Below are positions 32,876 to 41,539 of a stretch of DNA of 64,000 bases, one piece after another (position 1 is the stretch's first letter; every line of letters begins with the position of its first letter). The notes beneath the pieces were generated by a model. The model ran no database searches and was not told the origin of the DNA. It saw nothing but the letters and a program-made list of their open reading frames with translations. The position numbers and the translations under genes were made by a program. This stretch comes from Poseidonibacter ostreae (GTDB lineage: Bacteria; Campylobacterota; Campylobacteria; Campylobacterales; Arcobacteraceae): positions 10,919-74,918 of the forward strand of contig NZ_WFKI01000010.1 of NCBI RefSeq assembly GCF_009208055.1, given 5' to 3'.

Positions 32876-33317
32876 TGTTTTTACTACTTTCCTCAGAATT
32901 AATTTTTTTATTTGGACGCTCATCTTCATACTCAATTACTGTATCTTTTGATATTTTAATAACACCAGGTGAGAATTTAATTGCAAATATTCTAAAAATA
33001 AAGAAAATAAATATCGTAAATAAAAGAAAAGTGATATCAAAATAGTCTCTATGTTTATCAGTTGAAAGAATAATTACATCTCTAATTAAAAAGATAATAA
33101 AAATATCGATAACGAATCTAAGTCGTAATTTCTCTTTTTTAATAAAATCAGAAATCATTTTTACAACTTCCATAACAACAATAAACTCTAGCATTAAGAT
33201 TATTGCTTTATGAAAAGGAAGTCCTACTGCAAATATTAAGATAAAAATAATTGTTGCTATTAATACCTCAAAATTTGTACTGAAATAGTTTTGGATTTTT
33301 TTTATTGCATTTTTCAT
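32865..33317 (-). CDS. psiE: PsiE-family phosphate-starvation membrane protein
   Basis: 150 residues. Seen: four hydrophobic helices (about 18-36, 38-58 with FHKAIILMLEFIVVMEVVKM, 70-85 with FVIDIFIIFLIRDVIIL, and 94-112 with ITFLLFTIFIFFIFRIF) followed by a charged tail ending SEESSKNNDK. This fits the PsiE family, which is induced by phosphate starvation in E. coli and whose biochemical function is unknown. It lies between phoU and phoB inside the pst/pho cluster, which supports the assignment. Confidence 0.75.
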   Translation of the reverse strand: MKNAIKKIQNYFSTNFEVLIATIIFILIFAVGLPFHKAIILMLEFIVVMEVVKMISDFIKKEKLRLRFVIDIFIIFLIRDVIILSTDKHRDYFDITFLLFTIFIFFIFRIFAIKFSPGVIKISKDTVIEYEDERPNKKINSEESSKNNDK

Positions 33318-33336
33318 AAAGTAATTATATCATAAT

Positions 33337-34005
33337 CTATGATTGCATTATATCTCCACCAACATGTGCAAAAAGCGCTAAACTTGCAATAGATGAAGCT
33401 CTATCTGCTGTTCTTTCTAATCTTCTTAAAGAACTTAATGTGTCAAAATACTCTTTTGATAATTCAAGGTTTTTAGAAATTAGTTTTAAGATATTTTTTT
33501 CAACCATTGCATATAAATCAGCTGCTTTACTCTCTTCAACTATAACTCTATGGTATTTTTCTTCAGTATGGCTATCATTTTCTTCATCAAGCATTGATAT
33601 TGCTGTACGAAGTGATAATAATGCAGATTTATGAAGAGGAATTGTAAACTCTAATATAGTGTTAGTATTTAAATCTTCAGAAAAAGCTTTTCTAAATATT
33701 TTAATAAAACCTTTTACATTTGAAGCTGCTCTAATTAATTCATTTGTAATTTTTAAATATGAAACCATTTCTCTTAAGTCTTTAGCTTCTGGCGAATATA
33801 AAGCTAAAGTTGTAACTATTAAATTATCTATTTCATTAGATTTATTTGATAGTTTTTTTACTGATAAATCTATCTCTTTTAAGGCTGAAATATCATCACT
33901 TTTTAATATTTTTAATGATGACTCTAAAGCATCAATAACACTGTTTCCAATAAATAACACTTCTTCTTTAATATTCTCTCTTTTTTCATTATAAGTTTTT
34001 AACAT
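33337..34005 (-). CDS. phoU: Phosphate signalling protein PhoU
   Basis: 222 residues, all helical, with the two three-helix bundles of PhoU. Seen: the metal-site ExxxD patterns near EIDLSVKKLSNKSNEIDNLI and ERTADRASSIASLALFA (R-x-x-D). Known: PhoU connects the Pst transporter with the PhoR kinase and prevents excess phosphate uptake. Its start overlaps the pstB stop by one base (TAATG). Next gene downstream is the psiE-like gene. Confidence 0.9.
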   Translation of the reverse strand: MLKTYNEKRENIKEEVLFIGNSVIDALESSLKILKSDDISALKEIDLSVKKLSNKSNEIDNLIVTTLALYSPEAKDLREMVSYLKITNELIRAASNVKGFIKIFRKAFSEDLNTNTILEFTIPLHKSALLSLRTAISMLDEENDSHTEEKYHRVIVEESKAADLYAMVEKNILKLISKNLELSKEYFDTLSSLRRLERTADRASSIASLALFAHVGGDIMQS

Positions 34006-34775
34006 TATCCAAATCTCCCTGTAATATAATCTTCTGTTTTTTTATTTGATGGATTAACAAAAATTGTTTCTGTTTCATCATATTCAATTAACTTTCCAAG
34101 ATGGAAAAAGGCAGTATAATCAGCAACTCTTGCAGCTTGTTGCATATTGTGAGTAACTGTAATAATTGTATAATCTTTCTTAAGTTCTAACATCAAAGCT
34201 TCAATTTTTTCTGTAGAAATTGGATCAAGTGCTGATGTTGGTTCATCCATTAAAATAACTTCTGGCTTAACTGCAATTGTTCTAGCAATACATAATCTTT
34301 GTTGTTGCCCACCTGAAAGTGAAGTTCCTGGGTCATTTAATTTATCTTTAACTTCATCCCAAAGTCCAGATTTTCTTAAAGAGTTTTCTACTAACTCATC
34401 ACACTCTTTTCCTTTTGATACAATTCCATGTTTAATAGGTGCATAAGCAACATTGTCATAAATAGATTTTGGAAAAGGATTTGGTTGTTGAAAAACCATA
34501 CCAATTTTTTTACGAACACTTACTTCATCTACATCTTTATCATAAATATTTTTTTTATCAATAACTACAGAACCTTCGATATTTACAATAGGTATTAAGT
34601 CATTCATTCTATTTAAACATCTTAGAAATGTAGACTTACCACATCCTGATGGTCCAATTAAAGCTGTTATTTTATTTTCATATATATCTACATCTATTCC
34701 ATGTAGTGCATGGTTACTTCCATACCAAAGATTAAGCTTTTCTACTTTTACTTTTGTTTTATTATCTTTTGCCAT
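34005..34775 (-). CDS. pstB: Phosphate ABC transporter ATP-binding protein PstB
   Basis: 256 residues from the ATG at 34775, supported by GAAGGAAAG seven bases upstream; an in-frame ATG at 34796 overlaps the pstA end and lacks such a site. Seen: Walker A GPSGCGKST, Q-loop VFQQPNPFPKSIYDN, signature LSGGQQQR, Walker B VILMDEPTSALD, H-loop VTHNMQQAARV. The Q-loop PNPFP is typical of PstB. It energises phosphate uptake through PstC-PstA. Confidence 0.96.
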   Translation of the reverse strand: MAKDNKTKVKVEKLNLWYGSNHALHGIDVDIYENKITALIGPSGCGKSTFLRCLNRMNDLIPIVNIEGSVVIDKKNIYDKDVDEVSVRKKIGMVFQQPNPFPKSIYDNVAYAPIKHGIVSKGKECDELVENSLRKSGLWDEVKDKLNDPGTSLSGGQQQRLCIARTIAVKPEVILMDEPTSALDPISTEKIEALMLELKKDYTIITVTHNMQQAARVADYTAFFHLGKLIEYDETETIFVNPSNKKTEDYITGRFG

Positions 34776-34789
34776 TTTAATCTTTCCTT

Positions 34790-35974
34790 CTACCATTTAA
34801 CTTCGAATTTTTTTCTTAAATAAATTGCTATTGCATTAAGTGATATTAATATAGTAAGTAATACCATAATACCTGCTGCTGTTTTTTCTATATACATTCT
34901 CTCCGGCATTCCTGCCCATGTAAATAATTGTGCTGGCATAACAGTTGCTGCATCCATAACACTTCCTGGAGCATCTGGAATAAATGCAATCATACCTATA
35001 ATAATAAGTGGAGCAGTCTCACCCATTGCTTGTGCTAAACCAATAATTGAACCAGTTAAAACTCCTGGAAATGCTAAAGGTAAAACATGATCTTTTGTTA
35101 CTTGAATTTTTGTTAACCCTAATCCATATCCTGCTTGTCTAATACTATCTGGAACTGCTCTTAGCGCTGCTCTTGAACTTACAATAATTATTGGTAAAGT
35201 CATTAAAGCTAATGTTAAACCACCAACAAGTGGTGAAGACCTTGGCATTCCAAAAAGATTAATAAAAATAGCAAGTCCTAATAAACCAAAAAGAATAGAT
35301 GGGATTGCTGCAAGATTATTAATATTAACTTCAATAAATCTTGTAAATTTATTATCAGTTGCAAACTCTTCTAGGTAAATTGCAGTTAATACTCCTAAAG
35401 GAAAAGCAACTGCCATTGTAATTATTAGTGTTAATATTGAACCAATCATAGCTGAAAATAAACCTGCATTTTCAGGAATTTTTGAATCCCCATTTAAAAA
35501 GAATATTGAGTTAAACTTAGTATCAATTCTTCCTTGTGCTTTCATATCATCAACTAAAGCTTTATCTTTTCTTTTTAACTTATAGTGGTGACCTTTTAAA
35601 TATTGATCAACTTGGTCATCTGCTAAAACCCACATAGTTTGAGTTGTATTCATAAGTTTTGGATTTTCTCTTACTTGATTTGGTAAATCTCTTAGCCATG
35701 ATCTTGAAATTATCTTTCTATATTTCTTTTCAACAGCAAATCTTGAATCATCAACTGTTTTTTCATTATATGTAACATTTACATGTAAATATGTAACTTT
35801 AAATGCTGGTGTTCCTTTTCCAATAATATCAATTAAAAAGAAAGCTAAAAATGCGATTGAAAAGATTAAAGATGTTAATGTAAATCTTTTAAATCTTTTT
35901 GCACTAGCATGTCTTTTATCTAAAGAGGCATCATAAAAAGGGTTTTGTTTATTTTTCTTTTTTCTTTTAATCAT
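34790..35974 (-). CDS. pstA: Phosphate ABC transporter permease PstA
   Basis: 394 residues, longer than E. coli PstA because of a periplasmic insert (about residues 65-150) after the first helix. Seen: TM1 at about 30-50; permease core with LTIYLEEFA-like block AIYLEEFATDNKFTRFIEVNI, LAAIPSILFGLLGLA, and the EAA-type loop RAVPDSIRQAGYGLGLTKIQ. Begins with ATG overlapping the pstC stop (ATGA). The N-terminal extension is rich in Lys/Arg (KRKKKNKQN) and presumably cytoplasmic. Confidence 0.93.
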   Translation of the reverse strand: MIKRKKKNKQNPFYDASLDKRHASAKRFKRFTLTSLIFSIAFLAFFLIDIIGKGTPAFKVTYLHVNVTYNEKTVDDSRFAVEKKYRKIISRSWLRDLPNQVRENPKLMNTTQTMWVLADDQVDQYLKGHHYKLKRKDKALVDDMKAQGRIDTKFNSIFFLNGDSKIPENAGLFSAMIGSILTLIITMAVAFPLGVLTAIYLEEFATDNKFTRFIEVNINNLAAIPSILFGLLGLAIFINLFGMPRSSPLVGGLTLALMTLPIIIVSSRAALRAVPDSIRQAGYGLGLTKIQVTKDHVLPLAFPGVLTGSIIGLAQAMGETAPLIIIGMIAFIPDAPGSVMDAATVMPAQLFTWAGMPERMYIEKTAAGIMVLLTILISLNAIAIYLRKKFEVKW

Positions 35975-36900
35975 AATGTATTCACTTTATATTTTTCTTT
36001 GAATTTTCTAATTAAACTTAATGAAATTATATTTAGGATTAATGTAACAACAAATAGTACTAATCCTAATGCAAATGCAGAAAGTGTTTCAGGTGAATCA
36101 AACTCAAAATCACCAACTAATGAATTTACAATAGTTACAGTTACTGTTGTCATATCTTCTAATGGATTCCATGATAAGTTTGGTCGAAGTCCTGCTGCCA
36201 TTACAACAATCATTGTTTCACCTAAGGCTTTTGAAAGTCCTAGCAGTGATGCTGAAATAATTCCTGGAAGTGCAGATGGAATAACAATATCTCTAATTGT
36301 TTCACCTTGTGTAAGACCAAGACCTAAAGCTGCTTTTCTCTGAGAATCTGGAACTGACCTAATAACATCATCTGATAAAGAAGAAATTACTGGAATAATC
36401 ATAATCCCCATAACAACACCAGATGCTAAAGCAGAGTTAAACGTAGCTTCTAAGCCAACAGCATCTGCTGCTTTTACAATTAAAGGTGCAACTGTAATAG
36501 CTGCAAAGAATCCATAAACAACTGTTGGAATTCCTGCTAATACTTCTAAAATAGGTTTTATATAATCTCTTGTAGTTGAACTTGCATATTCACTCATATA
36601 AATTGCACTACCTAATCCAACTGGAATTGCAACACAAAGAGCTATTATCGTAATTACAAAAGTTCCTGCAAAAATTGGAACTGCACCAAATTTACTTCCC
36701 TCAACACCAGGTGACCATTCCATTCCAGTGATAAAGTACCAAAAACTTCTCATTTGAAAAAATTCTATTGCCTCAAAAAGAATTGAGAAAAGAATACCAA
36801 ATGTTGTTAATATTGAAATAACAGATGCAATAATTAAAGCTGATTTAATTAATTTTTCTATTAATTCTCTCTTCTTATTTCTTGTTTCAAAAGTGCTCAA
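35971..36900 (-). CDS. pstC: Phosphate ABC transporter permease PstC
   Basis: 309 residues starting at TTG (36900). Seen: TM1 at about 18-42; MEWSPGVEGSKFGAVPIFAGTFVI; GSAIYMSEYASSTTRDYIKPILEVLAGIPTVVYGFFA; the EAA-type loop RSVPDSQRKAALGLGLTQGET. A Pho-box-like direct repeat and a TATAAT box lie directly upstream, so pstC probably starts its own transcript carrying pstC-pstA-pstB-phoU-psiE-phoB-phoR. Confidence 0.94.
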   Translation of the reverse strand: MSTFETRNKKRELIEKLIKSALIIASVISILTTFGILFSILFEAIEFFQMRSFWYFITGMEWSPGVEGSKFGAVPIFAGTFVITIIALCVAIPVGLGSAIYMSEYASSTTRDYIKPILEVLAGIPTVVYGFFAAITVAPLIVKAADAVGLEATFNSALASGVVMGIMIIPVISSLSDDVIRSVPDSQRKAALGLGLTQGETIRDIVIPSALPGIISASLLGLSKALGETMIVVMAAGLRPNLSWNPLEDMTTVTVTIVNSLVGDFEFDSPETLSAFALGLVLFVVTLILNIISLSLIRKFKEKYKVNTL

Positions 36901-36929
36901 TACTTTTGCCTTTATTTTAATTTTAAAAG

Positions 36930-36935
36930 ATTATA
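36930..36935 (-). promoter_or_regulatory. -10 element of the pstC promoter
   Basis: TATAAT on the minus strand, 9 bases downstream of the direct-repeat box at 36945-36961 and about 30 bases before the pstC start. The spacing fits a promoter whose -35 is replaced by a bound PhoB-type activator. Confidence 0.6.
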
Positions 36936-36944
36936 AATCAACTT

Positions 36945-36961
36945 GGTTACAGAATGGTTAC
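36945..36961 (-). promoter_or_regulatory. Pho-box-like direct repeat upstream of pstC
   Basis: On the minus strand GTAACC-ATTCT-GTAACC: two identical 6-mers at an exact 11-bp period. The same arrangement, GTAACC-AAATT-GTAATC, occurs before pstS. PhoB-type regulators bind direct repeats at 11-bp spacing just upstream of the -10. The site lies 4 bases beyond the stop of the EAL-GGDEF gene. Confidence 0.7.
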
Positions 36962-36965
36962 ATGT

Positions 36966-38681
36966 CTATATAGTAGCACATAGGGGCATAGTATATTTTT
37001 TGGAATGTTTTTTCAATAAGGATAAAGTAAAGTCAAAATTTGCTTCATTAGATTTTTTATTTATAGAAATAAATGCGCAAGAAGTTGATAATAATTTGAA
37101 TTTTCTTTTTACTTTAAATCTATCTTCTGCAATTAAAAAACCATTTTTCTTGTCAACTTGACTATATAAGTTCTTAACAGATTCTTTAAATTCAACTAAA
37201 GTCTCATTTGCAAGGGAAAATACTTCTTCAAAGGTTTTATTTTTAATACCAATAAAAAAATCATCACCACCAATATGTGCAATAAAAGAATTATTGTCAT
37301 ATTTCTTTTGAATAAGTTCTGAAAAGATAATAATAGCTCTATCTCCTTGTCTAAATCCATAATAATCATTAAAAGGTTTAAAGTCATTAAAATCAAAATA
37401 AAGCATATAAGTTGTTTCTTTATCTTTATTCTTAAAGCTTTTATGAATATATTTTTCTATTTGCTGATTTCCTGGCAGTTTTGTTAAAGGATTTTGATTA
37501 GTAGCAATTTCAATATTTCTTTTATGTGATAATGTTAATAATGAATTTAAATCAATAAAACCTTTATATTTATTACTTTGAGTAATAAATATTCCTGAAT
37601 AGTCTTTTGAGTTATGATTAAACATATCAAGTGCTTTATCAATTCCCCATGAAATTTCCACTGATAAAACATCTTTTATATATTTTTTTAAATTTGAAGC
37701 GATGTTTTTATTTTTTGCTAAAGATAAGCCATATTTTGAATATGAAATTTTTTTAATATCTACTTCGTAAATTACACCTATTAAATTTTGAAAATCATCA
37801 ACAATTGGAACAAATGCATTTTTACTATGATCTTTAAAATATACGAACAAATCATGTAATGAGGTATTAATATTTAATGCTTGAATAAGGTCGATATATT
37901 TGTCATCAATTGATTGTGTATTATTTAATCTTTTATCATTTTGGATTATTTCAACTATATTATTATAAATAGGTTTGATTTCTTTTATATTAATAGTTGC
38001 TTTTTGAACTAAATATCCTTGAATAAAATCTACACCAATATCTTTACATGTATAATATTCATTTATTTCTTCAACACCTTCAGCAACTACTTTCATTCCC
38101 ATAATATGAGCCATTTCAATTATTGATGAACAGAAGAGTTTTTTCTTTGAGTCATTTTGAATATTTGTTATAAAAAATCTATCTAGTTTTATCACATTTG
38201 CTTCACTAAAATATAGAAGTTTTAATCCTGATACCCCAATACCAAAATCATCAATTGCAATACAATAACCATTTTTCTTGTATGTTTGAATCATTGTTGA
38301 TAAAGCATTTTGTTCTATTTGACTACCTTTTTCACTTAGCTCAAAACAGATTGTATTTTTACAAAGATTAAATTTTTTCAATATTTTTCTTGTATTTCCT
38401 GATGAAAAGTTTTTACTATAAATAATCCTATTATCAAGATTATAAAAAAGTTTAAGATTTTCTATTTTTATTAAGGAAAACTTCTCTATTGCTTTTTCTC
38501 TTAATAATAAGTCTACTTCATATAAGATATCTTCATCAAAAGCAGAATCAAAAATAGCATTTATATTGTCTGTATTTCGTAAGAGTGCTTCAACAGCAAA
38601 AATTTTTCCTGTATGTGTATGGATAATGGGTTGAAAAGCATAATCCAGTTTTTCAATTATTTCTGACCAGTTTTTTGTCAT
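36966..38681 (-). CDS. c-di-GMP protein with EAL, CBS-pair-like and degenerate GGDEF domains, inside the pst cluster
   Basis: 571 residues, no membrane segment. Seen in order: EAL phosphodiesterase domain (about 1-235) with all expected catalytic positions: VEALLR (Glu31), FYNLDN (Asn81), FELSE (Glu114), IDDFG (Asp144-145), IKLDR (Lys165), AEGVEE (Glu201), IQGY (Gln221); a middle region (about 255-385) that reads as two CBS-like repeats (NAFVPIVDDFQNLIGVIYEV and YSGIFITQSNKYKGFIDL); a C-terminal GGDEF domain with FDFNDFKPFND and the active-site loop GGDDF at 471-475 in place of GGDEF. Inferred: a c-di-GMP phosphodiesterase whose activity is tuned by a nucleotide bound at the CBS and/or GGDDF domain. 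It is placed between pstS and pstC on the same strand, so expression probably rises in phosphate limitation. Confidence 0.85.
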   Translation of the reverse strand: MTKNWSEIIEKLDYAFQPIIHTHTGKIFAVEALLRNTDNINAIFDSAFDEDILYEVDLLLREKAIEKFSLIKIENLKLFYNLDNRIIYSKNFSSGNTRKILKKFNLCKNTICFELSEKGSQIEQNALSTMIQTYKKNGYCIAIDDFGIGVSGLKLLYFSEANVIKLDRFFITNIQNDSKKKLFCSSIIEMAHIMGMKVVAEGVEEINEYYTCKDIGVDFIQGYLVQKATINIKEIKPIYNNIVEIIQNDKRLNNTQSIDDKYIDLIQALNINTSLHDLFVYFKDHSKNAFVPIVDDFQNLIGVIYEVDIKKISYSKYGLSLAKNKNIASNLKKYIKDVLSVEISWGIDKALDMFNHNSKDYSGIFITQSNKYKGFIDLNSLLTLSHKRNIEIATNQNPLTKLPGNQQIEKYIHKSFKNKDKETTYMLYFDFNDFKPFNDYYGFRQGDRAIIIFSELIQKKYDNNSFIAHIGGDDFFIGIKNKTFEEVFSLANETLVEFKESVKNLYSQVDKKNGFLIAEDRFKVKRKFKLLSTSCAFISINKKSNEANFDFTLSLLKKHSKKYTMPLCATI

Positions 38682-38727
38682 GAATCTCCAAAGAATACTT
38701 ATGAGTTTTATATAGAAGTGTAATTAT

Positions 38728-38753
38728 AAAAGAAGAGGGGGAATTCTTCTTTT
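38728..38753 (-). terminator. Terminator/attenuator between pstS and the EAL-GGDEF gene
   Basis: 9-bp stem AAAAGAAGA / TCTTCTTTT with an 8-base loop, about 10 bases past the pstS stop and followed by T-containing sequence on the minus strand. A partial terminator here would make pstS much more abundant than the genes behind it, as is common for binding proteins. Confidence 0.6.
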
Positions 38754-38762
38754 ATTTTAAGA

Positions 38763-39824
38763 TTAGTGTTTAGCAGTTAATTTTTCTAATGTTAATTTTT
38801 CTCTTTTTGTAACACTTGCTCTAATAGCATTTCTATCAGTATCAGGTAAAGCAATAAGTCCAATTTCACCTAAAATACCTTCTTTTCCAATCATCTTTTC
38901 AGACATGAATAAATCAACATAGTTTTTAATAGCTGGAACATCTTTTGAGTGAGAGTTCTTAACATAGAAGAATAATGATCTAGATACTGGGTATTTAGAT
39001 GATGAAATATTTTCAGGAGTTGCTTCAACACCATTAATTGTTGCACCTTGAACTTTATCATCATTTTCAACTAAGAAAGAGAATCCAAAAACACCAAATG
39101 CTGCTTTATTTTTATCTAATTTTTGAACGATTAAGTTATCATTTTCACCAGACTCAACATAAACACCATCAGTTCTTACAACTGAATATTTTTTATATTT
39201 TTTATTTGCTTTTTTATCAGCTTTGTATAAATCTGTATATAAAGGCATTTTTTTGAAAGTTTTTTGCATTACTAACTCTTCAAATGCATCTCTAGTACCA
39301 GATGATTTAGGTGGTCCATAAACAATAATTTCTCTATTTGGTAATGATGCATCAATATCAGACCATTTTTTATATGGATTTGCAATTAATGATTTACCAT
39401 CTTTTGATGGAACTTCTTTAGCAACTGCTAAAGCTAAATTTGTTTTTGAAATATCAAAAGGAGCATTTGAAATAGATTGTGCAAATGCAATACCATCATA
39501 ACCAATTACTGATTCAGTAATATCTGTAACACCATTTTCTTGACACATTTTAAATTCTTTTGCTTTCATTCTTCTTGAAGCATTTGTAATATCAGGAGTA
39601 TTTAATTCATTACCTGCACAAAATAATTTCATACCACCACCTGAACCAGTTGATTCAACAACAGGAGTTGGAAACTTAGTAGTTGCTCCTAATTCTTCAG
39701 CAACTGAAGATGAAAAAGGGTATACAGTTGATGACCCAACGATTTTAATTTGATCTCTTGCACTTAAACTTACTGTTAAAGCTGCACTTGCTAATAAAGC
39801 GATTGATGTTTTTTTGATTGTCAT
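38763..39824 (-). CDS. pstS: Phosphate-binding periplasmic protein PstS
   Basis: 353 residues from the ATG at 39824, chosen because GGAG lies 6 bases upstream inside a slightly longer frame. Seen: signal peptide MTIKKTSIALLASAALTVSLSA; phosphate-site blocks KIVGSSTVYPFSSSVAEEL, ESTGSGGGMKLFC, NASRRMK, and GPPKSSGTRDAFEEL; C-terminal helix. It captures phosphate in the periplasm for PstC-PstA-PstB. A Pho-box-like repeat lies upstream at 39869-39885. Confidence 0.93.
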   Translation of the reverse strand: MTIKKTSIALLASAALTVSLSARDQIKIVGSSTVYPFSSSVAEELGATTKFPTPVVESTGSGGGMKLFCAGNELNTPDITNASRRMKAKEFKMCQENGVTDITESVIGYDGIAFAQSISNAPFDISKTNLALAVAKEVPSKDGKSLIANPYKKWSDIDASLPNREIIVYGPPKSSGTRDAFEELVMQKTFKKMPLYTDLYKADKKANKKYKKYSVVRTDGVYVESGENDNLIVQKLDKNKAAFGVFGFSFLVENDDKVQGATINGVEATPENISSSKYPVSRSLFFYVKNSHSKDVPAIKNYVDLFMSEKMIGKEGILGEIGLIALPDTDRNAIRASVTKREKLTLEKLTAKH

Positions 39825-39868
39825 TGTTTTCTCCATAAATTTTATATGGTGAAATTTTAATATGAGTT

Positions 39869-39885
39869 GATTACAATTTGGTTAC
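39869..39885 (-). promoter_or_regulatory. Pho-box-like direct repeat upstream of pstS
   Basis: Minus-strand GTAACC-AAATT-GTAATC, repeats at 11-bp period, followed six bases later by TATTAA (39857-39862), a possible -10. It matches the box before pstC in sequence, period and position relative to the promoter. Confidence 0.68.
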
Positions 39886-39893
39886 TTTTAAAA

Positions 39894-40079
39894 TTATGAT
39901 TTTAAAATGAACTTTTTTTCAAACTCTTTATATTCTCTTACAAATAATTCTTCGCAATCAGCTGGCTTGTAAATTACTGCTTTTACCCAAATGTCATTTT
40001 CTTGGATTTTACAAAAATCTATTGTGATATATGATTCTTTATTCTTGTAGTGAGTATATGTTTGATTTAATTGTAGCAT
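39894..40079 (-). CDS. Small DUF1653-like protein
   Basis: 61 residues. Seen: YTHYKNKESYITIDFCK at the start, VKAVIYKPA in the middle and ELFVREYKEFEKKF at the end, the Y-x-HYK ... Y ... L-W/F-VR-x-x-x-x-F pattern of DUF1653 proteins, which are small beta-rich domains of unknown function. No signal or membrane segment. It lies 9 bases upstream of the pstS Pho-box-like site and is transcribed in the same direction, so it may share transcription with prfA upstream. Family assignment is by pattern only. Confidence 0.55.
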   Translation of the reverse strand: MLQLNQTYTHYKNKESYITIDFCKIQENDIWVKAVIYKPADCEELFVREYKEFEKKFILKS

Positions 40080-40112
40080 TGTTTTTGTAGTGTAAAAGAA
40101 AACTAATGGATT

Positions 40113-41180
40113 TTATAATCCATTAGCCTCAATTAGTTTAGATTGATGATCAGTAATAAGAGGATCAATTACTTCATCAAATAAACCGTCATTCATAATA
40201 TAGTCTAAACGATAAAGAGTTAAATTAATTCTATGATCGCTTACTCTATTTTGTGGATAATTATAAGTTCTAATTCTTCCACTTCTATCTCCAGTACCGA
40301 CTTGTTCTTTTCTGTCAGCACCTTCTTTAGACATTTTTTCTTGCATCTCTAAATCATAAAGTCTAGCTTTTAAAACTTTCATAGCCTTGTCTTTATTCTT
40401 ATGTTGAGATTTTTGATCTTGATTTGTTACTACAAGTCCAGATGGAATATGTGTAATTCTTACAGCAGAATCTGTAGTATTTACAGACTGTCCACCATTT
40501 CCACTTGCTCTCATAACATCAATTTTAAGATCTGTTGGATCAATGTCAATTTCAATATCATCAACTTCAGGCATTACTGCAACTGTAATTGCTGATGTAT
40601 GAACTCTTCCTTGTGATTCAGTAGCTGGAACTCTTTGAACTCTATGTGTACCACCCTCAAATTTTAATTTTGAGTATACATGGTCACCTTTAATTAGAAT
40701 TACAACTTCTTTGTATCCACCTGATTCACTATCGTTAGTGCTCATGATTTCAACTTTCCAACCATTGTTTTCTGCATATCTTAGGTAACCTCTAAAAAGG
40801 TCACCAACAAATATTGCAGCTTCATCACCACCAGCACCAGCTCTAAGTTCTAAATAGATATTTTTATCATCATTAGGATCTTTAGGAATCATTAAAAACT
40901 TAATGTCTTCTTCTAATTCTGGTTTTTTTGGCTCCAAGTCTTTCAGCTCTTCTTTTGCAAGTTCACCCAATTCATCATCATCAAGAAGCATTTTATTCTC
41001 TTCTATATCTTCTAATAATTGAATGTACTCTTTAGCTTTATTAACAACAGGAGCGATACTTGCCTGCTCTTTTGAAAGATCAGTCATTCTCTTTATATCA
41101 CTAGTTATTTCTGAAGAACTTAACAATTCGTTAATCTCTTCAGATCTATTAATAAAAGGCTGTAGTTTATCTTGTAGCAT
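40113..41180 (-). CDS. prfA: Peptide chain release factor 1
   Basis: 355 residues, full length. Seen: the stop-codon tripeptide region with PATESQGR (PxT type, which marks RF1 for UAG/UAA rather than RF2), the GGQ loop RASGNGGQSVNTTDSAVRITH, and the C-terminal TGDRSGRIRTYNYPQNRVSDHR. It releases finished proteins on the ribosome. Fifteen bases downstream of rpsT on the same strand. Confidence 0.97.
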   Translation of the reverse strand: MLQDKLQPFINRSEEINELLSSSEITSDIKRMTDLSKEQASIAPVVNKAKEYIQLLEDIEENKMLLDDDELGELAKEELKDLEPKKPELEEDIKFLMIPKDPNDDKNIYLELRAGAGGDEAAIFVGDLFRGYLRYAENNGWKVEIMSTNDSESGGYKEVVILIKGDHVYSKLKFEGGTHRVQRVPATESQGRVHTSAITVAVMPEVDDIEIDIDPTDLKIDVMRASGNGGQSVNTTDSAVRITHIPSGLVVTNQDQKSQHKNKDKAMKVLKARLYDLEMQEKMSKEGADRKEQVGTGDRSGRIRTYNYPQNRVSDHRINLTLYRLDYIMNDGLFDEVIDPLITDHQSKLIEANGL

Positions 41181-41195
41181 ATGTACTAAATGCTA

Positions 41196-41456
41196 TTATA
41201 TAGCGTTTACTGCAAGTTGTAATCTAGATACTTTTCTCGCAGCAGTTCCTTTTTTAAGGATTCCTTTAGATACACAATGGTGTAAATATTTGTTTGCTGT
41301 TTTAACTGCAGCTGTTGCAGCTTCTTTGTCAGCAGCTTCGATTGCAGCGATTACTGTCTTAGTTACGTTTTTGATTCTTGTTTTGTAGAATCTATTTCTT
41401 TCAGTCTTTACGATTGTTTGTCTAGCTCTTTTTTCTGCAGATTTATGATTTGCCAT
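41196..41456 (-). CDS. rpsT: 30S ribosomal protein S20
   Basis: 86 residues, full length. Seen: basic helical start ANHKSAEKRARQTIVKTERN, and the C-terminal HHCVSKGILKKGTAARKVSRL, both conserved in S20. It is divergent from glmM across an 83-base gap, and is followed by prfA, a pairing common in Campylobacterota. Confidence 0.97.
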   Translation of the reverse strand: MANHKSAEKRARQTIVKTERNRFYKTRIKNVTKTVIAAIEAADKEAATAAVKTANKYLHHCVSKGILKKGTAARKVSRLQLAVNAI

Positions 41457-41539
41457 TTTATTTAACCTCTTTGTAAAATTTTTAAGGGTAGAATGTTACC
41501 CAAAGCAACTTAAAACAAGTTTAATTTTAGGAAGATTTA

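Noticed and set aside
35945..36343. 132-residue plus-strand ORF over pstA/pstC
   Set aside because: Antisense to intact permease genes; composition rich in Ser/Asn/Ile as expected of a reverse reading.
41023..41388. 121-residue plus-strand ORF over prfA and rpsT
   Set aside because: Crosses two real genes and their gap on the opposite strand; no ribosome site or motif.
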